A stretch of DNA of 64,000 nucleotides. It comes from Salinispora cortesiana. Lineage in GTDB: Bacteria; Actinomycetota; Actinomycetes; Mycobacteriales; Micromonosporaceae. This document shows, piece after piece, positions 43,887-52,588 of this stretch; the first letter of the stretch is position 1; every line of letters starts with the position of its first letter. Location: NCBI RefSeq assembly GCF_000484695.1, contig NZ_AXVR01000010.1:1-64000 (forward strand), given 5' to 3'. The translations under genes were made by a program, and so were the position numbers. The notes under the pieces are model-generated. The model was not told the origin of the DNA and searched no databases. It was given only the letters and a program-made list of their open reading frames with translations.

Positions 43887-45221
43887 TCACTCGGATGCCT
43901 CCTCGGGGCCGGCGTCCCGGGCGCAGCGGAAACCACTGAAGATCTGCCGCCGAATGGGGTAGTCCCAGTTACGGAAGGTGCCCCGGCAGGCCGCCCGGTC
44001 GGTGCCGAACGATCCGCCGCGCAGCACCCGGTAGTCGTCGCCGAAAAAGACCTCGGAATACTCCCGGTACGGAAAGGCCGTGAAGCCGGGATGGCCACGG
44101 AACGTTGTCGAGGTCCACTCCCACACGTCGCCAATCAGCTGGTGGACACCGAGCGGCGACACACCCGCCGGATAGGCCCCCACCGGTGCCGGCCAGAGGT
44201 GCTGCTGGCCGAGGTTGGCGTGGTTGGTCGTCGGGTCCCCGTCGCCCCACGGGTAGCGGCGGGACCGACCGGTCGCCGGGTCCCAGCGGGCTGCCTTCTC
44301 CCACTCCGCCTCGGTCGGCAACCGCTTTCCCGCCCAGGCAGCGTAGGCCTGCGCCTCGTACCAGCTGACGTGCACCACCGGCTCGTCGTCGCGCACCGGC
44401 GCCCACCGGCCGAAGCGGCGGTAGGCCCAGCCTTGGCCATCCGGGTGCCAATGCAACGGTGCGGTCAGGCCCATCTCCTGCCGGTGCGCCCACCCCGCGG
44501 CGCTCCACCAACGTGGGTCATGGTACCCACCCTCGGCGATAAAGGCCGCGTACGCGGCATTGGTGACCGGTGCCGTGTCGATGAGGTACACCGGCAGGTG
44601 CACCCGGTGGGCGGGACGCTCGTTGTCCAACGCCCAGGGATCGGTGTCGGTACCCATGGTGAACTCGCCCGCCGGAACCAGTACCTCCCCGCCCACCCGG
44701 ACCCGGGGCTCCGGCGGAGGCGGCGCGTCGAAGACAGCTGGACCGGAGCGCAGCTGGTGGGTCGCGAGCATGGTCTCGTCGTGCTGCTGCTCGTGTTGGA
44801 CGATCATGCCGAAGGCAAAGCCGTCGGCGACCAGCCGCCGATCTGTGAAGGTCACCCCGTCGAGGAGGTCAAAGACCTTGTCCCGGACCGTCGCCACGTA
44901 TGCCCGCGCCTGCGGCGGCGGCAGCAACGGTAGCGCCGGCCGATCCCGGCGCGGCTGCTTGAAGGCGTCATAGAGCTCATCTATGTCCTGGCGGACCGGC
45001 TCCCGCCCGCCGACGTCCCGCACCAGCCAGAGCTCCTCCTGGTTGCCGACGTGGGCGAGGTCCCACACCAGGGGCGACATCAACGGTGAGTGCTGTCGCA
45101 CCAGGTCGGCGTCGTCAACCACGTCGGTCAACACCTCGGTACGGGCCCGGGCACGGGCCAGCTCCGTCGCGATGTGCTCCCGCAGTCGTACCCCGTCGGG
45201 TCCGTCGGTCGTCTCGGTCAC
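43887..45221 (-). CDS. egtB: Hercynine oxygenase (sulfoxide synthase) EgtB
   Basis: This is a 444-aa non-heme iron enzyme joining gamma-Glu-Cys (or Cys) to hercynine with O2. The N-terminal DinB-like part carries the iron ligands His57 (DLAHVGNQEELW) and His143/His147 (VQHEQQHDETML). The C-terminal formylglycine-generating-enzyme-like domain has VPAGEFTMGTDTDPWALDNE, GKRLPTEAEWEKAARW, DVWEWTSTTF and YRVLRGGSF. The GTG start at 45221 overlaps the egtA stop (GTGA), so the genes are translationally coupled. Confidence 0.95.
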   Translation of the reverse strand: MTETTDGPDGVRLREHIATELARARARTEVLTDVVDDADLVRQHSPLMSPLVWDLAHVGNQEELWLVRDVGGREPVRQDIDELYDAFKQPRRDRPALPLLPPPQARAYVATVRDKVFDLLDGVTFTDRRLVADGFAFGMIVQHEQQHDETMLATHQLRSGPAVFDAPPPPEPRVRVGGEVLVPAGEFTMGTDTDPWALDNERPAHRVHLPVYLIDTAPVTNAAYAAFIAEGGYHDPRWWSAAGWAHRQEMGLTAPLHWHPDGQGWAYRRFGRWAPVRDDEPVVHVSWYEAQAYAAWAGKRLPTEAEWEKAARWDPATGRSRRYPWGDGDPTTNHANLGQQHLWPAPVGAYPAGVSPLGVHQLIGDVWEWTSTTFRGHPGFTAFPYREYSEVFFGDDYRVLRGGSFGTDRAACRGTFRNWDYPIRRQIFSGFRCARDAGPEEASE

Positions 45222-46450
45222 CGCCGCCTCCTTCCCGCGGCCTCCCGCCGCCGTCGTACGCCTCGGTCAAGGTCGTCGTGCAGCGCGGGCGGCAACCCCA
45301 GCCGGGGCAGCACGGTCAGCGCCAGATCAAAAAGGTCGGCGGCCGTAGCCGCGAGAGCGTCGTCGTGCAGGCCGTGCCGGGCGGCGGCGATCCACCGCTG
45401 CGCCTGCGCCCCGACGAGCGATCGGGCGGCCCGGGTGACGGCCGGCTCGGAGAGCAACGCGGCGACCACCGCCACCGGCACTGACCAACCGTCTTCCGGT
45501 TGGGCGTCGAGATAGCGCAGCTCCAGGTAACCGCGGGGACGTACCGGCGGAAAGAGCGTGCTCACGTGGTAGTCGAGGTCGTCGACGGTGGGGGGCCGGG
45601 GCAGCGCGCCAGCGAGCCAGTCGGCGAAGGTGACGCCGACCGGCGCCGTCCAGTCCGGCCCATCCCGCACGCAGAGCAACGGGGCGGCGAGGACATACGC
45701 CGTCCAACTGGCGATCGGATCCGCGGCGCCCTGCTCGGGGGTCCACACCGGCCGGGTCCGCGCTGGGTCGATGGCGAGCCATGCGGCCATCCGGGCCGAG
45801 ACCCAGCCGGTCGCTCGCCCGGCATGCCGCCCAGCGGTGGCGAAGGCGGCGATCAAAGGTGGACCAATCGCGTGTGCCGTGGCCCAGCGGTCGGCGAGCT
45901 GGTCCGCCTCGCCGACATCCAGGCAAATCTGGAGGCCGGCGGTGCTGTACATCATCCGGCGCCCGGCCGGGCCACGACGGTCGAAGACCTGGCGCATCGC
46001 CCGGTACCGCGGGGTCTCGAACACGGGGCGAGGGGACCGGTGGGCGTCGATACCGCCGGCGCCGAGGACCAGACCGGCTCGCCCGAGCAGCGCGGTGAGT
46101 TCGACGATCTCGGCTTCGGTAGCGGTAACGAGGGCCACGACCGAGGAGTGTGTTGCGGTGGAGATCTCCACCTGCCCGCCGGGCTCCACGGTGACGGAGC
46201 CACCATGCCTCAGTGGCTGGGCAGGGCTCGTGGTGTCTAGGGTGCGGGGGCTGTGCGGCCCGAGGGCGGCCCGCAGACGGTTGGCCCCGACCGGTCGGGC
46301 GGGGTCAACGGCATCGTGCACGGTCCATTCAAGCTCGACGCCGAGCCATCGGGGCGGACCGGTCTTGAAACAGATCCGGGACAGGTGGCTCGCAGCCGCG
46401 GCCGAGGAGGTCAGGACCGTTCCGTGGTCCACCTCCGGCGACGTCACCAT
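45218..46450 (-). CDS. egtA: Glutamate-cysteine ligase EgtA
   Basis: This is a 410-aa GCS2-type ligase making gamma-glutamylcysteine for EgtB. Motifs: WLGVELEWTVHD (metal-binding Glu pair), VTVEPGGQVEISTATHSS, MMYSTAGLQICLDVG and RGYLELRYLDAQPEDGW. The ATG at 46450 is chosen because upstream sequence in frame is not conserved in style. On the minus strand TACGGT (46496-46491) may be the -10 of the egt unit. It is divergent from the Ser/Thr kinase gene. It differs strongly from the 492-aa GCS2 protein at 13.6 kb. Confidence 0.93.
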   Translation of the reverse strand: MVTSPEVDHGTVLTSSAAAASHLSRICFKTGPPRWLGVELEWTVHDAVDPARPVGANRLRAALGPHSPRTLDTTSPAQPLRHGGSVTVEPGGQVEISTATHSSVVALVTATEAEIVELTALLGRAGLVLGAGGIDAHRSPRPVFETPRYRAMRQVFDRRGPAGRRMMYSTAGLQICLDVGEADQLADRWATAHAIGPPLIAAFATAGRHAGRATGWVSARMAAWLAIDPARTRPVWTPEQGAADPIASWTAYVLAAPLLCVRDGPDWTAPVGVTFADWLAGALPRPPTVDDLDYHVSTLFPPVRPRGYLELRYLDAQPEDGWSVPVAVVAALLSEPAVTRAARSLVGAQAQRWIAAARHGLHDDALAATAADLFDLALTVLPRLGLPPALHDDLDRGVRRRREAAGRRRR

Positions 46451-46634
46451 GGTTCGGCCCCCTTCGCCGCGCCGACGTCTGACCCGTGCCACCGTAACGC
46501 GGATCACCAACGAAGGTGAGTGCCCGCGGGCCGGCCTCCCTCTGTCTAGCAGACGAACTCCGTGAATCCGGGTGGAATTCGGGGTGCCGCGCGGCGGTGG
46601 GGCAGCGCGGCGCAGCGCCGCCACCCGTTGTCGG

Positions 46635-46640
46635 TACGGT
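46635..46640 (+). promoter_or_regulatory. -10 box for leaderless kinase transcript
   Basis: TACGGT lies six bases before the GTG at 46647 and no ribosome binding site is present. The spacing favours a leaderless mRNA and supports this start over the in-frame ATG/GTG codons upstream. Confidence 0.4.
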
Positions 46641-46646
46641 GTTGTC

Positions 46647-48017
46647 GTGTTGATCTCAGGTGTCGTACTCAGCGGTCGATACCGCCTGGACGAACGGATC
46701 GCCACCGGCGGCATGGGGGACGTCTGGCGGGGCGTCGATCTGGTCCTGCACCGACCCGTGGCGGTGAAGGTGCTGCTGCCAGCGCTCGTGTCGGACCCCG
46801 ACTTCATCGCCCGGTTCCGGTCTGAGGCGCGGATCATGGCCGCCCTGCGGCACCCCGGGGTGGTACAGGTCTTCGACTGCGGCGCGGACGAGTTGCCCAC
46901 CGGCGACCAGGCCAACTACCTGATCATGGAGTTCGTAACCGGCGAGCCTCTGTCCCGACGGATCGAGGCCGCCGGTCGACTCGACGTGGCCGAAACGATG
47001 TCAATCGTCGAGCAGGCCGCGCAGGCGCTGGAGACCGTGCACCACCGCGGCGTCGTGCACCGGGACATCAAACCAAGCAACCTGGTGGTGCAGGAGAACG
47101 GCACCGTTGTGCTGGTCGACTTCGGGGTGGCCCGTTCGACCAACGTGACAAGCATCACCAACACCGACGCCGTACCGGGAACCGCGCTCTACATGGCGCC
47201 GGAACAGGCCGCCGGGCGGCCGGTCTCCGGCGCCACCGACATCTACGCGCTCGGAGCGGTGGCCTACTGCTGTCTCAGCGGCAGCCCACCCTTCACCGGT
47301 GAGAGCCCGCTGCAGGTCGCCGTCGCGCACCTCGACGAAGATCCGCCCGAGCTCCCCCACGACATCCCGGAGGCGGTGCGGGCGCTGGTTCGCCGGGCCC
47401 TGGCGAAGGACCCCGAGAGCCGGTTCAGCTGTGGATCTGCGATGGCGGCGGCCGCCCGTGCCGCGGTGTCGGATCCCACCGCGGCGACCGCACCGGTGCC
47501 TCCGGTGGGCTCGGCGACGCTGCGCACCGCCGAACCGACGACGTTGACCGACAACCCGGTCGTTGACGCGTACCGTCCGACCCGACGCCGACCGCTGGTC
47601 GGGGTGGTGGCCACCGTGGTGGCGGTCGCTGGCCTGGCCACGGTGGTGGCTATCAGCGCCGCCTCGGGCGAGTCGACGAGCGAGATGCCGCCGTCAGCGC
47701 CGACGACGGGTGACGACGGGGCAGCGCCGCCGCCCGCCACGACCACCAGTCCGGTGCCGCAGCGTCCCGACCAATCACACGGATCCACCACCAAGCCACC
47801 GCCGATGCTGACGCCGACGGCGTCAGCATCGGTGTCGGCGTCCGTGTCGGCGTCGGGATCAGCATCGGTGTCGCCGTCGGCGGAAGCGTCGCCGAGCCCG
47901 AGCGAGCAGCCGACCTCCCCAACGCCCGAGCCCTCAACGTCAGACCCCGAGCCGCCACCTCCGAGCGACGACCCCACGACGACACCACCGAACCCGACCG
48001 TCACCCCGGAGCAGTAG
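46647..48017 (+). CDS. PknB-type membrane Ser/Thr protein kinase
   Basis: This is a 456-aa kinase. Catalytic domain (about 10-275): glycine loop IATGGMGDVW, Lys41 in VAVKVL, HRDIKPSNL with Asp140, DFGVA (158-160), and GTALYMAPEQ in the activation segment. One membrane helix (about 316-338; VGVVATVVAVAGLATVVA) is followed by an extracellular tail of about 115 residues made of Ser/Ala/Thr/Pro repeats (SASVSASVSASGSAS) with no PASTA or sensor domain. The tail may be glycosylated or span the wall. Substrates are unknown. It is divergent from the egt unit. Confidence 0.92.
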   Translation: MLISGVVLSGRYRLDERIATGGMGDVWRGVDLVLHRPVAVKVLLPALVSDPDFIARFRSEARIMAALRHPGVVQVFDCGADELPTGDQANYLIMEFVTGEPLSRRIEAAGRLDVAETMSIVEQAAQALETVHHRGVVHRDIKPSNLVVQENGTVVLVDFGVARSTNVTSITNTDAVPGTALYMAPEQAAGRPVSGATDIYALGAVAYCCLSGSPPFTGESPLQVAVAHLDEDPPELPHDIPEAVRALVRRALAKDPESRFSCGSAMAAAARAAVSDPTAATAPVPPVGSATLRTAEPTTLTDNPVVDAYRPTRRRPLVGVVATVVAVAGLATVVAISAASGESTSEMPPSAPTTGDDGAAPPPATTTSPVPQRPDQSHGSTTKPPPMLTPTASASVSASVSASGSASVSPSAEASPSPSEQPTSPTPEPSTSDPEPPPPSDDPTTTPPNPTVTPEQ

Positions 48018-48042
48018 CGTGAACCGGAGTGCCGGAGCGGTA

Positions 48043-48061
48043 TCGGCCGATCAACGGCCGA
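48043..48061. terminator. Hairpin between kinase and DUF305 genes
   Basis: TCGGCCG and CGGCCGA pair around ATCAA. The structure overlaps the last codons of the convergent DUF305 gene. It is short, with moderate support. Confidence 0.4.
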
Positions 48062-48725
48062 ACAGCTCCCGCATTCGGCCGATCTCGACGTTCTGTTCGA
48101 CGGCGACCGAGTTCGCGAAATCCAGCAGCACCGGCTCCGCCCCGACCTTCAGCAAGTCGATGGACATCTCGACAGCCCCGGCATGGTGATCGCTCATCAT
48201 CTCCACAAAGAGTCGGTCGAACTCGACTCCCCGAGACTCGGCGAGACGGCGCATCGCCTCCGGCGACTGCATGCCACGCATCGTGCTGTGATCGTGCTCG
48301 GGAACCTCCACCGGTAGGTTGCGGGCCTCGAGCCAGGCCCGCAATACCTCGATCTCCGGCGCCTGACTGGCCCGAATCCGCGCAGCCAATGCCGCCACCT
48401 GGGGGTCGGCGGCCCGCCCCGGGGCCAACTCCGACATCTCCAGCGCCTGCTCATGATGCGGGATCATCATCCGGACATACCAGGTATCCAGCGAGTTGTG
48501 CGCTCCGGTGACGGTCGCCCGCACCTCGTCGGCAGGGCGGAGCTGAGCCGGCTCTCCGGGCCGGCCGGGCACGATGACCGACGGACCGGGACCGTCGCTG
48601 CTCGCAGTTGCCGTCGGCACCGTGGATCGTGACCGGTCGTAGGCGACCCCCGACCACACCAGCACGCCGAGTAGCAGAGCCCCCGTGGTGACAGCGGCCA
48701 ATACCCACCTACCCCGCACGGTCAT
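48051..48725 (-). CDS. Secreted DUF305 family protein
   Basis: This 224-aa protein has an N-terminal membrane/signal helix (WVLAAVTTGALLLGVLVWSG). The DUF305 ferritin-like four-helix domain has the duplicated His-rich motif VRMMIPHHEQALEMSELA and VEMMSDHHAGAVEMSIDLL, plus a central EHDHSTMRGM. DUF305 proteins are exported and frequently linked to copper or other metal handling, and the exact role is unknown. The ATG at 48725 follows AGGGGG. It converges on the kinase gene and is divergent from the LVIVD gene. Confidence 0.88.
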   Translation of the reverse strand: MTVRGRWVLAAVTTGALLLGVLVWSGVAYDRSRSTVPTATASSDGPGPSVIVPGRPGEPAQLRPADEVRATVTGAHNSLDTWYVRMMIPHHEQALEMSELAPGRAADPQVAALAARIRASQAPEIEVLRAWLEARNLPVEVPEHDHSTMRGMQSPEAMRRLAESRGVEFDRLFVEMMSDHHAGAVEMSIDLLKVGAEPVLLDFANSVAVEQNVEIGRMRELFGR

Positions 48726-48906
48726 CCGACACCCCCTGGAGGTCAAGGTCACGAGGACCGTAGCCATCGACAACCGAGAGTACATGTGAGGGGAGTCACC
48801 TCACTGACCCAGCGAGCCGGCGACCGGCGGCCCGAGGGGTTTGCGCCATCGAGATCATCCAGCGGCAGAGCGGGCCGAACCGACGCCGATCAGCCCAAAA
48901 TATCTA

Positions 48907-48934
48907 TCGACACTCACCACTGTGGCGGTAGGGT
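48907..48934 (+). promoter_or_regulatory. Housekeeping-type promoter for LVIVD gene
   Basis: TCGACA (48907-48912), 16 bases, TAGGGT (48929-48934). It is 36 bp upstream of the ATG at 48971. Both hexamers deviate by one or two bases from TTGACA and TANNNT. Confidence 0.4.
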
Positions 48935-48970
48935 GTGGCCATTCGTCACACCTCGCGAAGGGCCCCGCCG

Positions 48971-50416
48971 ATGAGCAGATCCCGCACGCCGCGGTCCCGC
49001 TGGCTCGGCATACTGAGTCTCGCCGCGGCCGGCCTTCTCCTGACGAGTGTGGTCGCCGCAGCGCCCCACGACGCCAGCGCGGCCACCACCAAGTCCAGCG
49101 CCGTCACCACCACGGATATCCCCGGGGTCGACGAGATCCGCAGCAGCCCCAACCTGAAACTGGTCGTCAACCTGCCAAAGGAAACACCGCTCGACGCGAC
49201 GAACAGCGACCTCGCCTTCCAGGGCCGGTACGCCTTCGCCGGCAACTACAACGGCTTCGTCATCTACGACATCTCACGTCCGTCCGCACCGACGGTCGTC
49301 TCCCGCGTGTTCTGCCCGGGATCGCAGAATGACATCTCCGTCCACGGTGACCTGCTCTTCCTCTCCACCGACTCGCCCCGCAGCGACGACTCGTGTGACA
49401 GCACCCGAGTGCCGTCAAGCGAGACCCAGTGGGAGGGCATCAAGATCTTCGACATCAGCGACAAGGCCAATCCCCGCTACCTGAAGAGCGTGCAGACCGC
49501 CTGCGGTTCGCACACCCACACCCTGGTGCCCGGCCGGAACCGGGCGACGATGTACATCTACGTCTCGTCGTACGGCCCGTCGGACACGTACGTCGGCTGC
49601 CCGCCACCGCACGACTCGATCTCCATCGTCAAGGTGCCGGTACACCGGCCCACCGACGCGGCGGTGGTGGCCACCCCGAATCTCTTCCCCGACGGCGGCT
49701 ACGAGGGCGTGCCGGGGCAAAAATCGGCGACCAGCGGTTGCCACGACATCACCGCCTACCCGTCGAAGAACCTGGCCGCCGGCGCCTGCATGGGTGACGG
49801 CATCCTGATGGACATCTCGGATCGGGAGGCCCCCCAGGTCATCAACCGGGTCCGGGACACTGAGAACTTCGCCTTCTGGCACTCCGCCACCTTCAACAAC
49901 GCCGGCACAAAGGTGATCTTCACCGACGAGCTGGGCGGTGGCGGCGCCCCCACCTGCAACGACACCATCATCGGTCCCAACCGGGGGGCCGATGCGATCT
50001 ACGACATCGTCGGTCGCGGCGACGACCGCACCATGGTCTTCGGCAGCTACTTCAAAATCCCGCGGGAGAACGCCAACACCGAGAACTGTGTGGCACACAA
50101 CGGCTCGCTGATCCCGGTGTTCGGGCGGGACATCATGGTCCAGGGGTGGTACCAGGGCGGCATCTCGGTCTGGGACTTCACCAACTCGGCCAACCCCCGC
50201 GAGATCGCGTACTGGGAGCGGGGCCCACTGGACGGGGAGAACCTCATCACCGGCGGCTCCTGGTCCGCGTACTGGTACAACGGCTACATCTACTCCAACG
50301 ACATCGCCAAGGGCCTTGACGTCCTCCGGCTCACCGACTGGCGCACCTGGACAGCCAACTTCGTCCGCTACCGAGAGCTGAACGCCCAGACCCAGACCGG
50401 TCGCTTCGGCCGGTAG
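48971..50416 (+). CDS. Secreted LVIVD-repeat beta-propeller protein
   Basis: This 481-aa protein has a clear signal peptide (SRWLGILSLAAAGLLLTSVVAAAP, cleavage near ASA-AT). It then has repeated strand motifs of the LVIVD type: RYAFAGNYNGFVIYDISRP, GIKIFDISDKANPRYLKSV, GILMDISDREAPQVINRV and GGISVWDFTNSANPREIAYW. Cysteines (FCPGSQ, TACGSH, VGCPPP, SGCHDI) probably form disulfides outside the cell. Such proteins are common surface-layer or exported proteins in actinobacteria and the function is unknown. The ATG at 48971 is preceded by AAGGG. A strong terminator follows. Confidence 0.9.
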   Translation: MSRSRTPRSRWLGILSLAAAGLLLTSVVAAAPHDASAATTKSSAVTTTDIPGVDEIRSSPNLKLVVNLPKETPLDATNSDLAFQGRYAFAGNYNGFVIYDISRPSAPTVVSRVFCPGSQNDISVHGDLLFLSTDSPRSDDSCDSTRVPSSETQWEGIKIFDISDKANPRYLKSVQTACGSHTHTLVPGRNRATMYIYVSSYGPSDTYVGCPPPHDSISIVKVPVHRPTDAAVVATPNLFPDGGYEGVPGQKSATSGCHDITAYPSKNLAAGACMGDGILMDISDREAPQVINRVRDTENFAFWHSATFNNAGTKVIFTDELGGGGAPTCNDTIIGPNRGADAIYDIVGRGDDRTMVFGSYFKIPRENANTENCVAHNGSLIPVFGRDIMVQGWYQGGISVWDFTNSANPREIAYWERGPLDGENLITGGSWSAYWYNGYIYSNDIAKGLDVLRLTDWRTWTANFVRYRELNAQTQTGRFGR

Positions 50417-50456
50417 CCACCGGTAACCGGCCAGCGGTCACGACCGGACGTACCGT

Positions 50457-50486
50457 GGGGTCGGCTTCCACCCGGAAGTCGACCCC
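50457..50486. terminator. Bidirectional 13-bp stem hairpin
   Basis: GGGGTCGGCTTCC pairs with GGAAGTCGACCCC across ACCC, with one G-T pair. It lies between the LVIVD gene and the convergent MerR remnant. Confidence 0.75.
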
Positions 50487-50511
50487 CGTCGCGCCGGGCG
50501 GCCGGCGCGGG

Positions 50512-50921
50512 TCAGGTCCGCGTCACTGGTTGCTGAAGCTCCGTCACCCCAGCCGCGGGGTTATCGGCGCAGTACTCCACATACAGCTCGCGGTGGTAGC
50601 CCTCGGCCCGCCAGCCGTTCTCCTCGATCCGGGTCAACCGCGCGGCGTCCGCCGCAAGCTGGGCCCGACGCAATCGCAGCATGCCGCGTAGCTCCGCGAC
50701 ATCCAGCGCATCGTCGAGGACCTGCTGTACCTGGGCCAGCGTGAGACCAAGGTCCTTCAGCGCGATCACCCGGTTGAGCCGGCGCAGCTGATCGGCGATG
50801 TAGTACCGGTAGCCGCTGCGTGCGTCGACAGCGACCGGCCGGAGCAGGCCGATGCGGTCATGGTGGCGCAACATCCGCACTGACACCGGCCGAGCCTGGC
50901 GAAGTCTCCGATAGTGAACAT
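50512..50921 (-). pseudogene. MerR-family regulator broken by a frameshift and an internal deletion
   Basis: A good ribosome binding site (GGAGG) precedes the ATG at 50921, and the first codons read MFTIGDFARLGR, the standard MerR helix 1. The next codons fit only after a frame change: one base is missing near 50885, because VSVRMLRHHDRIGLLRPV continues in the other frame. Further on, GYRYYIADQLRRLNRVIALK is normal. After RLTRIEE the sequence jumps directly to GYHRELYVEYCADNP and VTELQQPV, which is the end of a GyrI-like effector domain. About 110-130 residues are gone. The gene is a pseudogene on two counts. Confidence 0.75.
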
Positions 50922-50973
50922 GGCACCTCCACGGTCGGCCCTGACGCCATGCCAGGGTCAACCCCGGACATCC

Positions 50974-52584
50974 TCAGCCGGGCGACGGCACGTCGTCCCC
51001 CCGGCTGCGACGCGGTCCGACCAGCCGTCGTACAACCGGCACCGCGTTCCACTTCGCCGCGCCCACCAGGTCCCGGGCGTGCTCCAGCACCGTGTAGTCC
51101 GGCCGGGCTCGGCCGGCAGCGATGGCCCGGTCCAGGTCGTTGTCGCAGCTGGTCAGCACGCGGTCAAAGTCCCGGCGCACCGGCTCGGCCAGGTCGTAGC
51201 GGAAGGAACGGTGCAGCCGGGCAAAGACCGGCTTGTAGAGCCGGGCCCGCTCGTGCAGACCGGAGGAGTACGACATCGGGTTCTTCGGTCGCTGCCGGAT
51301 GTAGTCCGGCAGCAGATCGGCGAAGGCGCGCCGGACAATCCACTTCTCCTGCCCCGCGCGCAGCTTCAGCCCGATCGGCAGCCGCATCGCGAGCTCGACC
51401 ACACTCGGGTCGAGGAACGGCACCCGGGCCTCCACCCCGTACGCCATGCTCGTGCGGTCGACGCGTTGCAGCTCGGTACGGCAAAGGTTGATGATCTTAT
51501 GTAGAAAGAGCCGACGGGCGGCCTCCGGGCCGACCCGGTGGTACATCGGGTAGCCGCCGAACAACTCGTCCGAGCCGTCGCCGGTGAGCGCCACCTTGAC
51601 GCCCAACTCGCGCAGCCGTCGGAAGAGCGGCACCGAGACCACCGCGTTGATGATGTCGCCGTACTCGGTGAGCTCCGAAATCCGGATCGCCTCCCGGATC
51701 TGGGCCAGGCGAATGTCTCGCGGCTGCAACTCCACCACCTCGTGCGGGACCCCGAGGTCCTTCGCCAGCCGACGCGCGTAGCGCAGGTCGGGACTCTCCG
51801 GCACGCCGACGGTGACCGCCACGCAGTCCGGGTGGAGATCGCGGGCGTGTAGTAGCGCGAGTGAACTGTCCAGGCCACCGGAGAGGACCACGCCGACGGT
51901 GAGGTCGGTGTCCAGCCGCGCCCGGATGCTGTCGGTGAGGGCGGCCCGGACGAGCAGGGCGGCCTCGTCCGGGTCGTCCACGGTCGGTGCCCCCGCACCG
52001 AGGGCGAGCAGGTTGACGTACGGACGCAGGCGGGCTGCAGCGTCGGCCTGCACCCAGCCGTGATGTCCGGGCGGCACCTCGGTGACCGGTGCGCCGAAGC
52101 CGACCAAGGCCTTGACCTCGCTCGCCACATGCAGACAGCCCGGGGTCTGGGTCCAGTACAGCGGCTTCACCCCAAGTGGATCACGCACCAGGTACGCCCG
52201 TCCGCTGGCCCGTTCGACGATCACAAAGGCGTACTCACCACGCAGTCGGGAGACCACCGCCTCGCCCCAGTGCAGGTACCCGGCGAGTACCACCTCGGTG
52301 TCGCTCATCCCACGGAAGCGGTATCCCCGGGCGGTCAACTCCGCACGCAGCTCGTGGTGATTGAAGACCTCGCCGTTGTAGCAGAGCACCCACCGCTCGT
52401 CGGCGGAGACCCAGGGTTGCACCGCCCGCTTCCGGTCCACCACCGGCAGCCGGCGCACCCCGGCGAGCAGGCCGCTCTCGGACCGGGTCTCGGTCACCTC
52501 ACCACGTGGCTCCAGGGTGGCGAGCATCCGTCGGAAGACGGCCGGATCGGCCTCCGGACCGAGGCTCACCGCAATCCCGCACAT
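50974..52584 (-). CDS. asnB: Glutamine-hydrolysing asparagine synthetase-type amidotransferase
   Basis: This 536-aa protein has an N-terminal class II glutaminase domain with Cys2 (MCGIAVSLGPEADP), RRLPVVDRKRAVQPW, LCYNGEVFNHHELR and RGEYAFVIVERASGRAYLVRDP. A C-terminal ATP-pyrophosphatase synthetase domain carries the VVLSGGLDSSLALLHARDL PPi-loop, ALTGDGSDELFGGYP and VEARVPFLDPSVVELAMRLP. Cys2 fixes the start at 52584. The family makes asparagine but also amidates peptidoglycan or natural-product carboxylates. It lies four bases after the M15-type peptidase gene and is translated with it, which suggests a target other than free aspartate. Confidence 0.9.
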   Translation of the reverse strand: MCGIAVSLGPEADPAVFRRMLATLEPRGEVTETRSESGLLAGVRRLPVVDRKRAVQPWVSADERWVLCYNGEVFNHHELRAELTARGYRFRGMSDTEVVLAGYLHWGEAVVSRLRGEYAFVIVERASGRAYLVRDPLGVKPLYWTQTPGCLHVASEVKALVGFGAPVTEVPPGHHGWVQADAAARLRPYVNLLALGAGAPTVDDPDEAALLVRAALTDSIRARLDTDLTVGVVLSGGLDSSLALLHARDLHPDCVAVTVGVPESPDLRYARRLAKDLGVPHEVVELQPRDIRLAQIREAIRISELTEYGDIINAVVSVPLFRRLRELGVKVALTGDGSDELFGGYPMYHRVGPEAARRLFLHKIINLCRTELQRVDRTSMAYGVEARVPFLDPSVVELAMRLPIGLKLRAGQEKWIVRRAFADLLPDYIRQRPKNPMSYSSGLHERARLYKPVFARLHRSFRYDLAEPVRRDFDRVLTSCDNDLDRAIAAGRARPDYTVLEHARDLVGAAKWNAVPVVRRLVGPRRSRGDDVPSPG

Positions 52585-52588
52585 CCGT

